DNA from: DAOUKH01 sp034421515
Lineage (GTDB): Bacteria > Chloroflexota > Dehalococcoidia > SHYB01
Reading direction: 5' to 3'
NCBI GenBank assembly: GCA_034421515.1
Contig: DAOUKH010000009.1
Location: 1 to 64,000, forward strand
DNA length: 64,000 nucleotides
The notes beneath the pieces were generated by a model, which did no database searches, was not told the DNA's origin, and was given only the letters and a program-made list of their open reading frames with translations. Each line of letters starts with the position of its first letter. Positions within the stretch are counted from its first letter, which is position 1. Below, piece after piece: positions 16,424 to 24,389 of this stretch. The position numbers and the translations under genes were made by a program.

Positions 16424-16933
16424 ATGCAATGGAACGTCGCCCAGCTTCTGCAATCTGCGGTCGGCTCGGAGCGCGAGTACGCGATAGATGAGGCGGAGGA
16501 CCGATACGAGGAGCTAGCCGGCAATGTCAAAGGGGCCGTGCGGCTGATGCGGACGGACCGGGGGATCCTGGTCAGAGCGGAACTCGACACCCGCGTCCGC
16601 GCCGAATGCAGCCGGTGCCTGAGCCCATTCACGGAGCCGGTAAGTTTTGCGATCGACGAGGTCTTTTACCCAAGCATCGATATCGTCCACGGCGGCAAGC
16701 TCGACCCCACGGGAGAGGACGGCGCCTTCAAGATCGACGCGCGCCATACCCTTGACCTCGGGGAACCCGCCCGCCAATACGCCCTGCTGAGCCTTCCCAT
16801 GAAACCCCTCTGCGCCCAAGCGTGCTCCGGCCTATGCTCCACATGCGGCGTCAATCTCAACGTCGAGACCTGTGGCTGCCCCCAAGGCGCCGCCGACCCG
16901 CGATGGGCATCGCTTGAGGCTCTGCTCCCTTAA
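16424..16933 (+). CDS. yceD: YceD/DUF177 family protein
   Basis: A DUF177 protein of 169 residues; the family is linked to 23S rRNA accumulation and is encoded next to rpmF in most bacteria. Conserved cysteines appear as CSRCLSPF in the middle and CSGLCSTCGVNL plus CGC near the C-terminus, suggesting a metal-bound knuckle. The ATG at 16424 was chosen over a GTG four codons earlier because of its distance from the promoter. The stop codon is the first codon of a 16-base tandem duplication that separates it from rpmF. It is the first gene of the fatty-acid/ribosome cluster. Confidence 0.88.
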   Translation: MQWNVAQLLQSAVGSEREYAIDEAEDRYEELAGNVKGAVRLMRTDRGILVRAELDTRVRAECSRCLSPFTEPVSFAIDEVFYPSIDIVHGGKLDPTGEDGAFKIDARHTLDLGEPARQYALLSLPMKPLCAQACSGLCSTCGVNLNVETCGCPQGAADPRWASLEALLP

Positions 16934-16962
16934 ACGAGCACACTCCTAAACGAGCACACTTC
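16931..16962 (+). repeat. Tandem 16-base direct repeat between yceD and rpmF
   Basis: Two abutting copies of TAAACGAGCACACTYC (16931-16946 and 16947-16962) differing by one base. The first copy begins with the yceD stop codon. It probably arose by slipped-strand duplication, with regulatory or spacing effects possible. Confidence 0.85.
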
Positions 16963-16973
16963 ATAAGAGATCG

Positions 16974-17159
16974 ATGGCACCACTACCAAAACGTAAACGC
17001 TCCAAGTCCCGGCAAGGGACTCATCGAGCGCACCGGGGGCTCCGGCTGCACAGCCTGAGCAAGTGCGCGCAATGCGGCGAGCCGAAGCTTCCACACCGTG
17101 CTTGCCGTTCCTGCGGGACCTACGACGGACGCCAGGTCCTGCCGGAGACGACCGAGTAG
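16974..17159 (+). CDS. rpmF: 50S ribosomal protein L32
   Basis: Component of the large ribosomal subunit. It has 61 residues, the usual length. It starts with the basic MAPLPKRKRSKSR segment conserved in L32 and carries Cys31, Cys34, Cys44 and Cys47, so it is the zinc-binding (C+) form rather than the cysteine-free form made under zinc starvation. It sits 40 bases after yceD, the typical partner. A weak AGAGA precedes the ATG. Confidence 0.97.
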   Translation: MAPLPKRKRSKSRQGTHRAHRGLRLHSLSKCAQCGEPKLPHRACRSCGTYDGRQVLPETTE

Positions 17160-17212
17160 ACGTCCTCGGTCGCGCCCTTTTCGAAGGGCTCCGAACCTCC
17201 AGGGGGTGAATC

Positions 17213-18178
17213 GTGAGCAGCGCACAGCAAGAAGCCGGAAACGGCGGCGAGGACGTTGCGTTTATTTTCCCGGGCCAAGGCTCGCAATATGTGGGCATGG
17301 GCGCGGACCTCTATGAAGAATCACCGGCGGCGCGGTCCGTGTTCGACACGGCCGACGCGATCCTCGGATTCTCGCTATCGAAGCTCTGCTTTGGTGGGAA
17401 CGAGGACGATCTGCGCCAGACGCACAACGCCCAGCCCGCGATCCTGACCACGAGCATCGCGGCGATGGAGGCGGTGGCTGAGGCCCGCAGCGGTATGCCC
17501 ATCGCCGAGCCGCGTTACGTGGCCGGCCACAGCCTGGGTGAATACACCGCCCTAGTAGCGGCCGGCTCCCTCGGGTTCGACGACGCCTTGCGCCTCGTGC
17601 GCGAACGCGGCCGCCTCATGCAGGAGGCCGGGCAGGTCCGCGAGGGCGGCATGGCCGCGATTCTTGGCCTCGACGAGTCGCTCGTCGAGCAGCTCTGCCA
17701 GCAGACCGGCGCCGAGATCGGCAACGTGAACAGCGAGGGGCAGATCGTCATCAGCGGCGCCAAGAGCGCGTTGGTGCAAGCCCTCGACTTGGCCCGGGCC
17801 ATGGGTGCCCGGAAGGCGGTGCCGCTCGTAGTGAGCGGCGCCTTCCACTCCAGCCTCATGCGGCCCGTCGTCCCCGGTATGATGACCGCGCTCAACGACG
17901 CTCGCATCGCGAGCGCCCGCGTCCCCGTCGTCTGCAACACCACCGCCGAGCCCATCGACGAACAGCGGGCCATTCACGGCGAGCTCGTCGAGCAGATCTG
18001 CCGCCCCGTTCAGTGGTCCCGCTCAGTGGACTTCATGGCGGGCAACGGCGTGCGCCGCTTCGTTGAGATGGGTCCCGGCAAGGTGCTCACCGGCCTCGTC
18101 AGGCGGATCGCCAAGAGCGCCGAGGCCATCAGCGTCAACGACATCTCGACGGTGCGCAGCTACGCTCTGGCGTCCTAG
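17213..18178 (+). CDS. fabD: Malonyl-CoA:ACP transacylase
   Basis: Transfers malonyl groups from CoA to acyl carrier protein, feeding fatty-acid elongation in the cytoplasm. It has 321 residues; the FIFPGQGSQYVGMG start and the GHSLGEY nucleophile motif (Ser107) are typical, and the second catalytic residue is in GAFHSSLM. The start is a GTG at 17213 with GGGGGTGA four bases upstream. plsX and fabH, which often stand between rpmF and fabD, are absent here. Confidence 0.96.
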   Translation: MSSAQQEAGNGGEDVAFIFPGQGSQYVGMGADLYEESPAARSVFDTADAILGFSLSKLCFGGNEDDLRQTHNAQPAILTTSIAAMEAVAEARSGMPIAEPRYVAGHSLGEYTALVAAGSLGFDDALRLVRERGRLMQEAGQVREGGMAAILGLDESLVEQLCQQTGAEIGNVNSEGQIVISGAKSALVQALDLARAMGARKAVPLVVSGAFHSSLMRPVVPGMMTALNDARIASARVPVVCNTTAEPIDEQRAIHGELVEQICRPVQWSRSVDFMAGNGVRRFVEMGPGKVLTGLVRRIAKSAEAISVNDISTVRSYALAS

Positions 18179-18216
18179 CACCGCCCGACACGCTCCGGCG
18201 TAGAGGCGCTTCCTCC

Positions 18217-18954
18217 TTGGACCTTTCCGGCAAAGTCGCGCTCGTCACCGGAAGCAGCCGAGGCATCGGCCGCGCTGCGGCCCTACGACTCGCCGCCGCG
18301 GGCGCCGCGGTGGCCCTCAACGCCACGAAGAACGCCGCCGAGACCCAAGCCGCTATCGAGTCCGCGGGCGGGGTATGCTCGGTGCACATCGCCGACGTTG
18401 CCGACCCAGAAGAGGCAACGGCGATGGTGCAAGCAGTCATCGAGCGGCACGGGGGACTCGACTTCCTGATCAACAACGCCGGCGTCACCCGCGACACGCT
18501 GGCGCTTCGGATGTCCGACGACGACTGGCGGCGCGTCATCGACGTCAACCTGACCGGCGCGTTCAACTGTGCCCGCGCGGCGCTCAAACACATGGTGCGG
18601 CGGCGGGCGGGGCGCATCGTCAACATCGGCAGCGTCGTCGGGTACCGAGGGAATCCCGGACAGACGAACTACACGGCGTCGAAGTCGGGGCTCATCGGCA
18701 TGACACGGAGCCTTGCGCTAGAGGTCGGTTCGCGGGGGGTGACCGCCAACGTCATCACCCCCGGCTACATCGAAACGGACATGACCCTCGAGGTTGCCGA
18801 GACCAGTCTGAACGCCGTCCGCGAAATGATCCCCGCGGGCCGGTTGGGTACGCCGGAGGACGTGGCTGAGGCGGTCCTGTTCCTCTGCAGCGACGAGGCT
18901 GCCTACATCACCGGTCAAACGCTCCCCGTGGACGGCGGCCTGGCGCTGGTCTAG
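18217..18954 (+). CDS. fabG: 3-oxoacyl-ACP reductase
   Basis: NADPH-dependent short-chain reductase of the type II fatty-acid cycle. It has 245 residues, with TGSSRGIG (cofactor loop), NNAGVTRD and the catalytic set Asn111, Ser139, Tyr152 and Lys156. It ends with the common VDGGLALV segment. The start is an uncommon TTG at 18217; no in-frame ATG or GTG precedes the conserved DLSGKVALVTG. Its position between fabD and acpP supports the FabG assignment over the other SDRs in this window. Confidence 0.94.
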   Translation: MDLSGKVALVTGSSRGIGRAAALRLAAAGAAVALNATKNAAETQAAIESAGGVCSVHIADVADPEEATAMVQAVIERHGGLDFLINNAGVTRDTLALRMSDDDWRRVIDVNLTGAFNCARAALKHMVRRRAGRIVNIGSVVGYRGNPGQTNYTASKSGLIGMTRSLALEVGSRGVTANVITPGYIETDMTLEVAETSLNAVREMIPAGRLGTPEDVAEAVLFLCSDEAAYITGQTLPVDGGLALV

Positions 18955-18975
18955 GGTAAGAGGCACGAGAAGACG

Positions 18976-19383
18976 ATGCCCGACGCGCGAAGAAAGGCCC
19001 GTATCCTCGCCCTGCAGGTCCTCTATGAGGTCGACTGCTCGTCACACGCGTGGGAGCCAACGCTGGAGCGCGCACTCGATGAGGCGCCGGTGAATAAGGA
19101 AGGGGAGGCCTTGGCACGGACGCTCGTCGCCTGCGTCATGGAGCACCGGGAGGCGGCGGATGAGCAGATCGCCAAGTATGCGCCGCAATATCCGGTGGGC
19201 CAGCTTTCGGCGGTCGACCGAAACATCCTGCGTATTGCGGTCTGCGAGATTTCGTTCAATAATACGCCGCCGAAGGTAGCGATCAACGAAGCTGTCGAGA
19301 TCGCCAAGTCCTTTGGAGGCGACAACCTGCATCGGTTCGTCAACGGAGTCCTTGGATCGGTGATGGCGGCGGCGAACCCCTAA
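18976..19383 (+). CDS. nusB: Transcription antitermination protein NusB
   Basis: Small helical RNA-binding protein acting with NusE/S10 at boxA sites in rRNA operons. It has 135 residues. Recognisable parts are RRKARILALQVLYEVD at the N-terminus and the C-terminal LRIAVCEI, TPPKVAINEAVEIAKSFG and FVNGVLG blocks. It begins 21 bases after fabG and ends 21 bases before acpP. nusB within a fatty-acid cluster is unusual placement, but the identification is clear. Confidence 0.95.
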   Translation: MPDARRKARILALQVLYEVDCSSHAWEPTLERALDEAPVNKEGEALARTLVACVMEHREAADEQIAKYAPQYPVGQLSAVDRNILRIAVCEISFNNTPPKVAINEAVEIAKSFGGDNLHRFVNGVLGSVMAAANP

Positions 19384-19404
19384 TTACGTCTACCGGAGGC
19401 TGTG

Positions 19405-19662
19405 TTGTCTACCGTTTTCGAGCGCGTTACCAAAGTCACCGTCGAGCAGCTTGGTGTTGAAGACGACCAGGTCGTCCCAAACGCGTCATTCGTCGAAGAC
19501 CTGAACGCCGATTCGCTGGACCTCGTCGAGCTGATCATGGCTCTCGAGGAAGAGTTCAGTGAGGGAGATGACAAGCTCGAGATCTCCGACGAAGACGCCG
19601 AGAAGATCGTCACCGTTCAGGACGCGGTGGACTTCATCACCGACCACACCGGCGCCGAGTAG
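19405..19662 (+). CDS. acpP: Acyl carrier protein
   Basis: Acidic carrier of 85 residues for growing acyl chains. Ser37, in NADSLDLVELIM, is the attachment site for 4'-phosphopantetheine. The start is taken as TTG at 19405 because GGAGG (19395-19399) is then five bases away; the alternative GTG at 19402 would be too close. The protein then begins MSTVFERV, as in other ACPs. It is the last gene of the cluster; fabF and rnc, which usually follow, are not here. Confidence 0.95.
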   Translation: MSTVFERVTKVTVEQLGVEDDQVVPNASFVEDLNADSLDLVELIMALEEEFSEGDDKLEISDEDAEKIVTVQDAVDFITDHTGAE

Positions 19663-19674
19663 CGCGCCGCCCGT

Positions 19675-20457
19675 CTAGCCTAACTCGCGCTTCGCCTGCT
19701 GCCAGAGCGCCTCTTGCTCGGCGAGGGGCAGGTCGCTCAGCCTTCCGCCCGACGCCGCGGCAGCCTGTTCCATGTGCCGGAAGCGCTTCTGAAAGCGCTC
19801 GTTGGCGCGGCGCATCGCCGTCTCTGCGTCGACCTCGACCCACCGCGCCACGTTCACCATTGAAGCGAGGATGTCGCCGAGCTCGTGCTCGCGCTCCTTC
19901 GCCGACCGTGCCGTCTTGAACTCGTCGATTTCCTCGCGCAGCTTGTCGAGCACGCCGTCGATGTCTTCCCACTCGAACCCCAACTTGCCAGCGCGGCGCT
20001 GCAATTCTTGGCTCCGCGCCAGGGCGGACAGCGAGTTCGGCGCGCCGTCGAGGACCGACTCCGCCGCCGCGCCGCGTTCTTGCTCCTTGAGGCTTTGCCA
20101 GTTGGCCGCCACCTCGTCGGCGTCCGAGGCATGGCCTTCGGCGAAGACGTGCGGATGGCGGCGCAGGAGCTTGGCGTTGATCGATCGGAGCACGTCGGCG
20201 ATGGTGAAGGTACCCTCGTCGGCGCCGATCTGGGCATGCAGCCCTACCTGGAGCAAGACATCGCCGAGCTCCTCCGCCAGGTGCGCGCGGTCGCCCTCGT
20301 CGATGGCGTCGACGGCTTCATGGCATTCCTCGATGATGTAGCGCCGTAGCGTTTCGTGGGACTGGGCCTTGTCCCAAGGGCAGCCGTCGGGGCCGCGCAG
20401 CTTGGCGACGATGGCGAGGAAGGTGTCGAAGCTGTCGAGGTCCTTGAATTCGCTCAT
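19675..20457 (-). CDS. mazG: Nucleoside triphosphate pyrophosphohydrolase MazG
   Basis: House-cleaning enzyme hydrolysing NTPs to NMP and pyrophosphate. It has 260 residues with two MazG domains. The first has CPWDKAQSHETLRRYIIEECHEAVDAI and the EExxE...ExxD metal motif (AEELGDVLLQV). The second has REEIDEFKTA and HELGDILASMVN. The ATG at 20455-20457 follows MSEFKDLDSF; an upstream extension is unlike the family. It converges on acpP with 12 bases between stops. Confidence 0.94.
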   Translation of the reverse strand: MSEFKDLDSFDTFLAIVAKLRGPDGCPWDKAQSHETLRRYIIEECHEAVDAIDEGDRAHLAEELGDVLLQVGLHAQIGADEGTFTIADVLRSINAKLLRRHPHVFAEGHASDADEVAANWQSLKEQERGAAAESVLDGAPNSLSALARSQELQRRAGKLGFEWEDIDGVLDKLREEIDEFKTARSAKEREHELGDILASMVNVARWVEVDAETAMRRANERFQKRFRHMEQAAAASGGRLSDLPLAEQEALWQQAKRELG

Positions 20458-20540
20458 AACGGAGCGCCCCAGAGGTGCGGGGCGCCCAATTATGGACATC
20501 CCGGCCCCGGCCTGACAACCGGAGTGCGCCCGCGGCCGCC

Positions 20541-20570
20541 TTGACACCCGGACGTCGCCCCGCGAATGAT
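20541..20570 (+). promoter_or_regulatory. Putative leaderless promoter
   Basis: TTGACA at 20541-20546 and AATGAT at 20565-20570 (spacer 18). The ATG at 20577 lies six bases after the -10, so the transcript would start at or near the start codon. Confidence 0.4.
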
Positions 20571-20576
20571 GCACTG

Positions 20577-21320
20577 ATGGAGACCCTGCTCGCCCTGGCG
20601 CGCCGCCGTTTCCCGCTGATCGCGGTCCTCGTCATCGCTGTCGCCATGCCGCTCTTCCTCATCGCGGCCAATGTGCGCATCGTGACAGAGAGCGGCTGGT
20701 TCTATACCTATGCCTTCGACCGCTACGACATCTCGGTGCGCACCGGCATCGAGCCGGACGAGCTGCAACACGTCGCCCGCGAGTTCAAGGCGTACTTCCG
20801 AAGCGGCGAGGAACGTATCCAAGTGCGGGCGACGGTCTACGGCGAGGAGCGGGACCTGTTCCGCGAGCGGGAAATCCTGCACATGATTGACGTGAAGCGC
20901 CTGATGACGGGCGTGGGGCTGATCGAGCAGGTGAGCTTCTACACGATGGCGGGGCTGGCGTTGGCGCTGCTCGCTCTCCTGGGACGGCGGGCGGCGCTGC
21001 TCGCCTTGGGGCGCGGGCTATTCTCTGGGGCCGTGCTGTGCTTCGTCATCCTCATCGCCCTGGGGATCGGGTTCGCGGCCGGCTTCGATGCGCTCTTCAC
21101 CCAATTCCATCTGATCAGCTTTGCCAACGACCTCTGGCTCCTCGACCCCAGGCGCGACTTCCTGGTGATGATCTTCCCTGAGGCCTTCTTCCGCGACGCG
21201 ACGCTGGCGATCGCGGGCCTGACGCTGGGGCAAGCGGCGCTGACCGGGGCGGTGGTCTATTGGCTGCGGCGAAGGGCCCTCTCTCAATCTCCCCCAGAGG
21301 GGGAGAGGTTAGAGGGTTAG
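20577..21320 (+). CDS. TIGR01906-family integral membrane protein (DUF1461-like)
   Basis: A membrane protein of 247 residues with about five hydrophobic segments, one at the N-terminus, then a periplasmic stretch (SGWFYTYAFDRYDIS, then EFKAYFRSGEERIQV and EREILHMIDVKRL) and four more. This matches the TIGR01906/DUF1461 family of unknown function. The last 13 residues (LSQSPPEGERLEG) are encoded by a dispersed palindromic repeat, so the tail was probably acquired by repeat insertion. The stop TAG shares bases with the stop of the converging FmdB-like gene. Confidence 0.75.
   Translation: METLLALARRRFPLIAVLVIAVAMPLFLIAANVRIVTESGWFYTYAFDRYDISVRTGIEPDELQHVAREFKAYFRSGEERIQVRATVYGEERDLFREREILHMIDVKRLMTGVGLIEQVSFYTMAGLALALLALLGRRAALLALGRGLFSGAVLCFVILIALGIGFAAGFDALFTQFHLISFANDLWLLDPRRDFLVMIFPEAFFRDATLAIAGLTLGQAALTGAVVYWLRRRALSQSPPEGERLEG
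21277..21316 (+). repeat. Dispersed palindromic repeat, copy A1 (inside a coding tail)
   Basis: Hairpin CTCCCCC-AGA-GGGGGAG flanked by CCCTCT and AGAGGG. The first 28 bases are identical to those at 35990, and a diverged relative lies at 51696. This copy overlaps the 3' end of the TIGR01906-like gene. Confidence 0.8.
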
Positions 21321-21544
21321 TTGAAGGCGCAGGCGCCGGGCTCGGGAGCGCCGCAGCGGCCGCAGCCCGCGTCGTCCATGGGCATGGAGCTGCCGCCGCT
21401 GGTGACGGTGGCGAAGAGCGAGAGGGCGCGCTTGGCGCCGGCGTGGCCCTCAGGGCACGCGCGCGGGGCGTCGGCCTCGCTCATGGAGGTGCGGAGTTCA
21501 AAACCGCTCCGGCAGGTCTCGCAGTAGTACTCGTAGACTGGCAT
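21317..21544 (-). CDS. FmdB-family zinc-ribbon protein
   Basis: A small protein of 75 residues beginning MPVYEYYCETCRSGFEL, the signature of the FmdB/putative regulatory zinc-ribbon family. Four or more cysteines are present: a CxxC near the N-terminus, then CPEGH and CGRCG. A TAGAAT box lies about 25 bases upstream on the minus strand. Its stop overlaps that of the converging membrane-protein gene. The specific role is unknown. Confidence 0.85.
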   Translation of the reverse strand: MPVYEYYCETCRSGFELRTSMSEADAPRACPEGHAGAKRALSLFATVTSGGSSMPMDDAGCGRCGAPEPGACAFN

Positions 21545-21564
21545 AGGGGAACCGCCTTCGCCCT

Positions 21565-22500
21565 CTATTCTAGCTCAACCGCGCCGCTGGGGTAGCGCTC
21601 CTCGGCGGGCCTCGCTTCGACCATCCTGCGCATGCCGTCGCGCCAATCGACCTTAGTCTCGCCAATGAGCTCGTGCATGCGGGTGGTGTCGCAGTAGTTG
21701 CTCCCTGCGTGCCAGGCGACTCGCTCGAACTCGGCCTTCACGCCGATGAGCCCGGCCATGTACTCGCACCACTCCTCGGCGGCGACGGGCTGGCTCCCGC
21801 ACCAGTTCACCACCACGGGGGGAACGCTCGCGATCTCAAGTAGCTTGACCGCCTGCCACACGTAGTCGTCCTCGTGCAGCGGGCTGTACAAGTTCGGGGC
21901 GTCGGCCGAGAGCGGGATTGGCTTCCCCGCCCGCAGGAGGGCGAGGTGCATCGCGGGCAGGCCGCCGGCGTCGCCGTAGGCCGCGTTCAGCCTGGCGATG
22001 CTGGCGGGGACGCCGAACTGCTGCGAGAGGAACTTGACGACGGCCTCACCCGCCAGCTTCGAGGGCCCGTAGGTCGGCGAGACGGGAAGGCCTTCTCCGA
22101 GGGGATCGTCCTCGGCGCGGGGGATGCGGCCCCGGGGCTTGTAGACGGAGCACGTCGAGCAATAGAGGAACGACTTGGTGTTGCGGGTGTGGTACATGAG
22201 CTTGCCGGTGGCCACGGCGTTGACCTGGATTGCGTACTCGAAGTCGGCCTTGCCCGCCTCCTGGTAGACGGCGAAGTGGAGGACGCGGTCGTAGTCGGCG
22301 TCGATCAGCGAGCCGAGGTCGTCGTTGACGAAGTCGCCGGCGACGCAGTGCATACCCTGGCTTTCGAGACGCTCGCGGCTGCCCGGCTTGCCGAACCGCG
22401 CCAGGGCATGGACGTCGTTGTTTTTCGCCAGCTCCACCGCGATGGCGTAGGCGACCTGCCCCGTCGGGCCAGTAATTAGGATCTTCTCGCCTTCGATCAT
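21565..22500 (-). CDS. NAD-dependent epimerase/dehydratase (extended SDR)
   Basis: An extended short-chain dehydrogenase of 311 residues. The Rossmann motif is GPTGQVA at residues 11-17, the catalytic dyad is YGPSK, and a Ser/Thr-rich strand (FLYCSTCSVY) precedes it. These enzymes act on nucleotide sugars or related polyols. It lies 79 bases downstream of a UbiA-type prenyltransferase, on the same strand, so a role in prenyl-phosphate sugar or lipid metabolism is possible but not shown. Confidence 0.85.
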   Translation of the reverse strand: MIEGEKILITGPTGQVAYAIAVELAKNNDVHALARFGKPGSRERLESQGMHCVAGDFVNDDLGSLIDADYDRVLHFAVYQEAGKADFEYAIQVNAVATGKLMYHTRNTKSFLYCSTCSVYKPRGRIPRAEDDPLGEGLPVSPTYGPSKLAGEAVVKFLSQQFGVPASIARLNAAYGDAGGLPAMHLALLRAGKPIPLSADAPNLYSPLHEDDYVWQAVKLLEIASVPPVVVNWCGSQPVAAEEWCEYMAGLIGVKAEFERVAWHAGSNYCDTTRMHELIGETKVDWRDGMRRMVEARPAEERYPSGAVELE

Positions 22501-22579
22501 GCCGCTCCCTTCCGGTCTTGGCCTCCGCCACGGGCACCGGCGAGTCTACCGCCGCGGGGTGCGCTGTCAACCGACCGCT

Positions 22580-23533
22580 TCAGGCGGCGACGAGCAGAAT
22601 CGCCGCCGACGCCGCGAGCCAGAAGACGAAGTTCAACAGCAGTGGACGGTCCTTCATGAAGATCTCTTCGGGGCTGCCTCCCATATTGCGGGTGTGGACC
22701 AGGAAGAGGTAGCGCAGCACGCCGTAGAGGACGAAGGGGATGGTGAGCATCATCGAGTTATCGTCGGGGAGGTTCCCGGCGGTGAAGGTGTAGAGGGTGT
22801 AGGCGAGTACGGTCGCCGGCGCGACCACCGAGAGCAGGTGGTCGAGGAGTCCCACAGAGTAGTGTTCCAGGGCGGGACGGTGACTCGACCCGTCGGCCCC
22901 GAGCGTGGCCATCTCGCCGCGCCGCTTGCCCAGGGCAATGAGCAGCGCGCCCAGACTCGTCATCACGTAGAGCCAGGGTGAGATGGGGACGTCGATGATC
23001 TGCGCTCCGGCTGCGGCGCGGATGACGAAGCCCGCCGCGATGGCGAAGATGTCGAGGATCACCTCGTCCTTGAGACGGACGTTGTAGGCCGCGGTGATGC
23101 CCACGTAGAGCGCGAGCAGGGCCCCGAAGCCGAGGTCGACGACGAAGGCCGCGGCCAGGCCGCCGGCCGCGAGGATGACGGCGGCGGGGAGGGCGAAGCC
23201 TTGGGCGAGGCGGCCCGATGCCAAGGGCCGGTCCCGCTTGGTGGGGTGGAGGCGGTCGGCGGCGAGGTCGCGCCAGTCGTTGAAGACGTAGGTCGCACCG
23301 GCGACTACGGAGAAGAGGGCGAAGCCGATGGTGGCCTCGCCGAAGAGTCGCAGGTGGTCGGTGACGCCCTCGGCGCCTCCTTCGCCCAGCGTGAAGAAGA
23401 ATGCCAGATAGACCAGCGAGTTCTTGGCAAGCTGCTGAGGACGCATGGCCGCGCCAAGCAGCCAAAGCTGGGAGAGCCAGCGGCGGGGTGGTGCGGCCCC
23501 GGAATGTGTAGGATGGGCGTCGGACGAGGACAT
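22580..23533 (-). CDS. UbiA prenyltransferase, decaprenyl-phosphate phosphoribosyltransferase-like
   Basis: An integral membrane prenyltransferase of 317 residues with about eight hydrophobic segments. The first Asp-rich motif is NDWRDLAADRLHPTKRDRPLASG and the second is YNVRLKDEVILDIFAIA. The starting RPQQLAKNSLVYL and the C-terminal EEIFMKDRPLLL segment are features of the decaprenyl-phosphate phosphoribose synthase branch, which makes the precursor of prenyl-phospho-arabinose. Other UbiA branches (quinone, haem, archaeal-lipid) cannot be excluded. It is divergent from tlyA, 62 bases away. Confidence 0.78.
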   Translation of the reverse strand: MSSSDAHPTHSGAAPPRRWLSQLWLLGAAMRPQQLAKNSLVYLAFFFTLGEGGAEGVTDHLRLFGEATIGFALFSVVAGATYVFNDWRDLAADRLHPTKRDRPLASGRLAQGFALPAAVILAAGGLAAAFVVDLGFGALLALYVGITAAYNVRLKDEVILDIFAIAAGFVIRAAAGAQIIDVPISPWLYVMTSLGALLIALGKRRGEMATLGADGSSHRPALEHYSVGLLDHLLSVVAPATVLAYTLYTFTAGNLPDDNSMMLTIPFVLYGVLRYLFLVHTRNMGGSPEEIFMKDRPLLLNFVFWLAASAAILLVAA

Positions 23534-23595
23534 GCGAGCAACCGGCGGGGCATCATGGTAACAGAAGCGGTGAGCGTCGGCGGCGGAGCGGAGCG

Positions 23596-24366
23596 GTGAC
23601 CCCGCGCCGCCCCAGGCCGCGCCTCGACGTGCTGCTCGTCGAGCGGGGCCTCGCCGAGAGCCGTGCCCAGGCCCGGGGGCTCATTATGGCGGGGCGCGTG
23701 CGGGTCGGCGGCGAGCGAGTCGACAAGGCGGGAACGCTCGTCGCGCCCGACGCCGAGATCGGTCTCGACCGACCGCCCCGGTTCGTGAGCCGCGGCGGCT
23801 TCAAGCTCGAAGGCGCGCTCGACCATTTTGGCGTCGATCCCGGCGGCCTCGTCTGCCTCGACGTGGGGGCATCCACCGGCGGCTTCACCGACTGCCTGCT
23901 CCAGCGCGGCGCGGCGAAGGTCTACTCGGTCGACGTGGGGCGGGGGCAGCTTCACGACCGCATCGCGCGCGACGAGCGGGTGACGGTTCTCGACCGCACC
24001 AACGCCCACCACCCCTTCGACCTCCCCGGCCCCGTCGGCCTCGCCACGGTCGACGTTTCCTTCATCTCCCTCACCCAGGTGCTGCCCAACGTCCTGCCCC
24101 ACCTCGGCCCCGGGGGCCGCGCCCTCTGCCTGGTGAAGCCGCAGTTCGAGGCGGGCCGGGAACAGGTCGGGCGCGGCGGCATCGTGCGCGACCCCGCCAT
24201 CCGCGCCGCCGCCCTCGCCAAGATCGGCCTCTGGGCCATTGAGCGGGGCCTCCGCGTTCGCGGCCTCGCCACGTCGGTCCTCGCCGGCGCGTCGGGCAAC
24301 GTGGAGTATTTCGCGCTCCTGGAGCCGCAGCGCTTCCGGGCCGCCGGGCCGCCGGTGGTATCCTAG
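23596..24366 (+). CDS. tlyA: TlyA-family rRNA 2'-O-methyltransferase
   Basis: A protein of 256 residues with an N-terminal S4 RNA-binding domain (RLDVLLVERGLAESRAQA, then GRVRVGGERVDKAG) and a FtsJ-like methyltransferase domain (VCLDVGASTGGFTDCLLQRGA, with an SAM-binding GASTGGF). TlyA methylates 16S and 23S rRNA ribose groups and its loss gives capreomycin resistance in mycobacteria. The start is a GTG. hisS follows after 23 bases. Confidence 0.92.
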   Translation: MTPRRPRPRLDVLLVERGLAESRAQARGLIMAGRVRVGGERVDKAGTLVAPDAEIGLDRPPRFVSRGGFKLEGALDHFGVDPGGLVCLDVGASTGGFTDCLLQRGAAKVYSVDVGRGQLHDRIARDERVTVLDRTNAHHPFDLPGPVGLATVDVSFISLTQVLPNVLPHLGPGGRALCLVKPQFEAGREQVGRGGIVRDPAIRAAALAKIGLWAIERGLRVRGLATSVLAGASGNVEYFALLEPQRFRAAGPPVVS

Positions 24367-24389
24367 TCGTAGCCTGTACGAGGTCCGAC

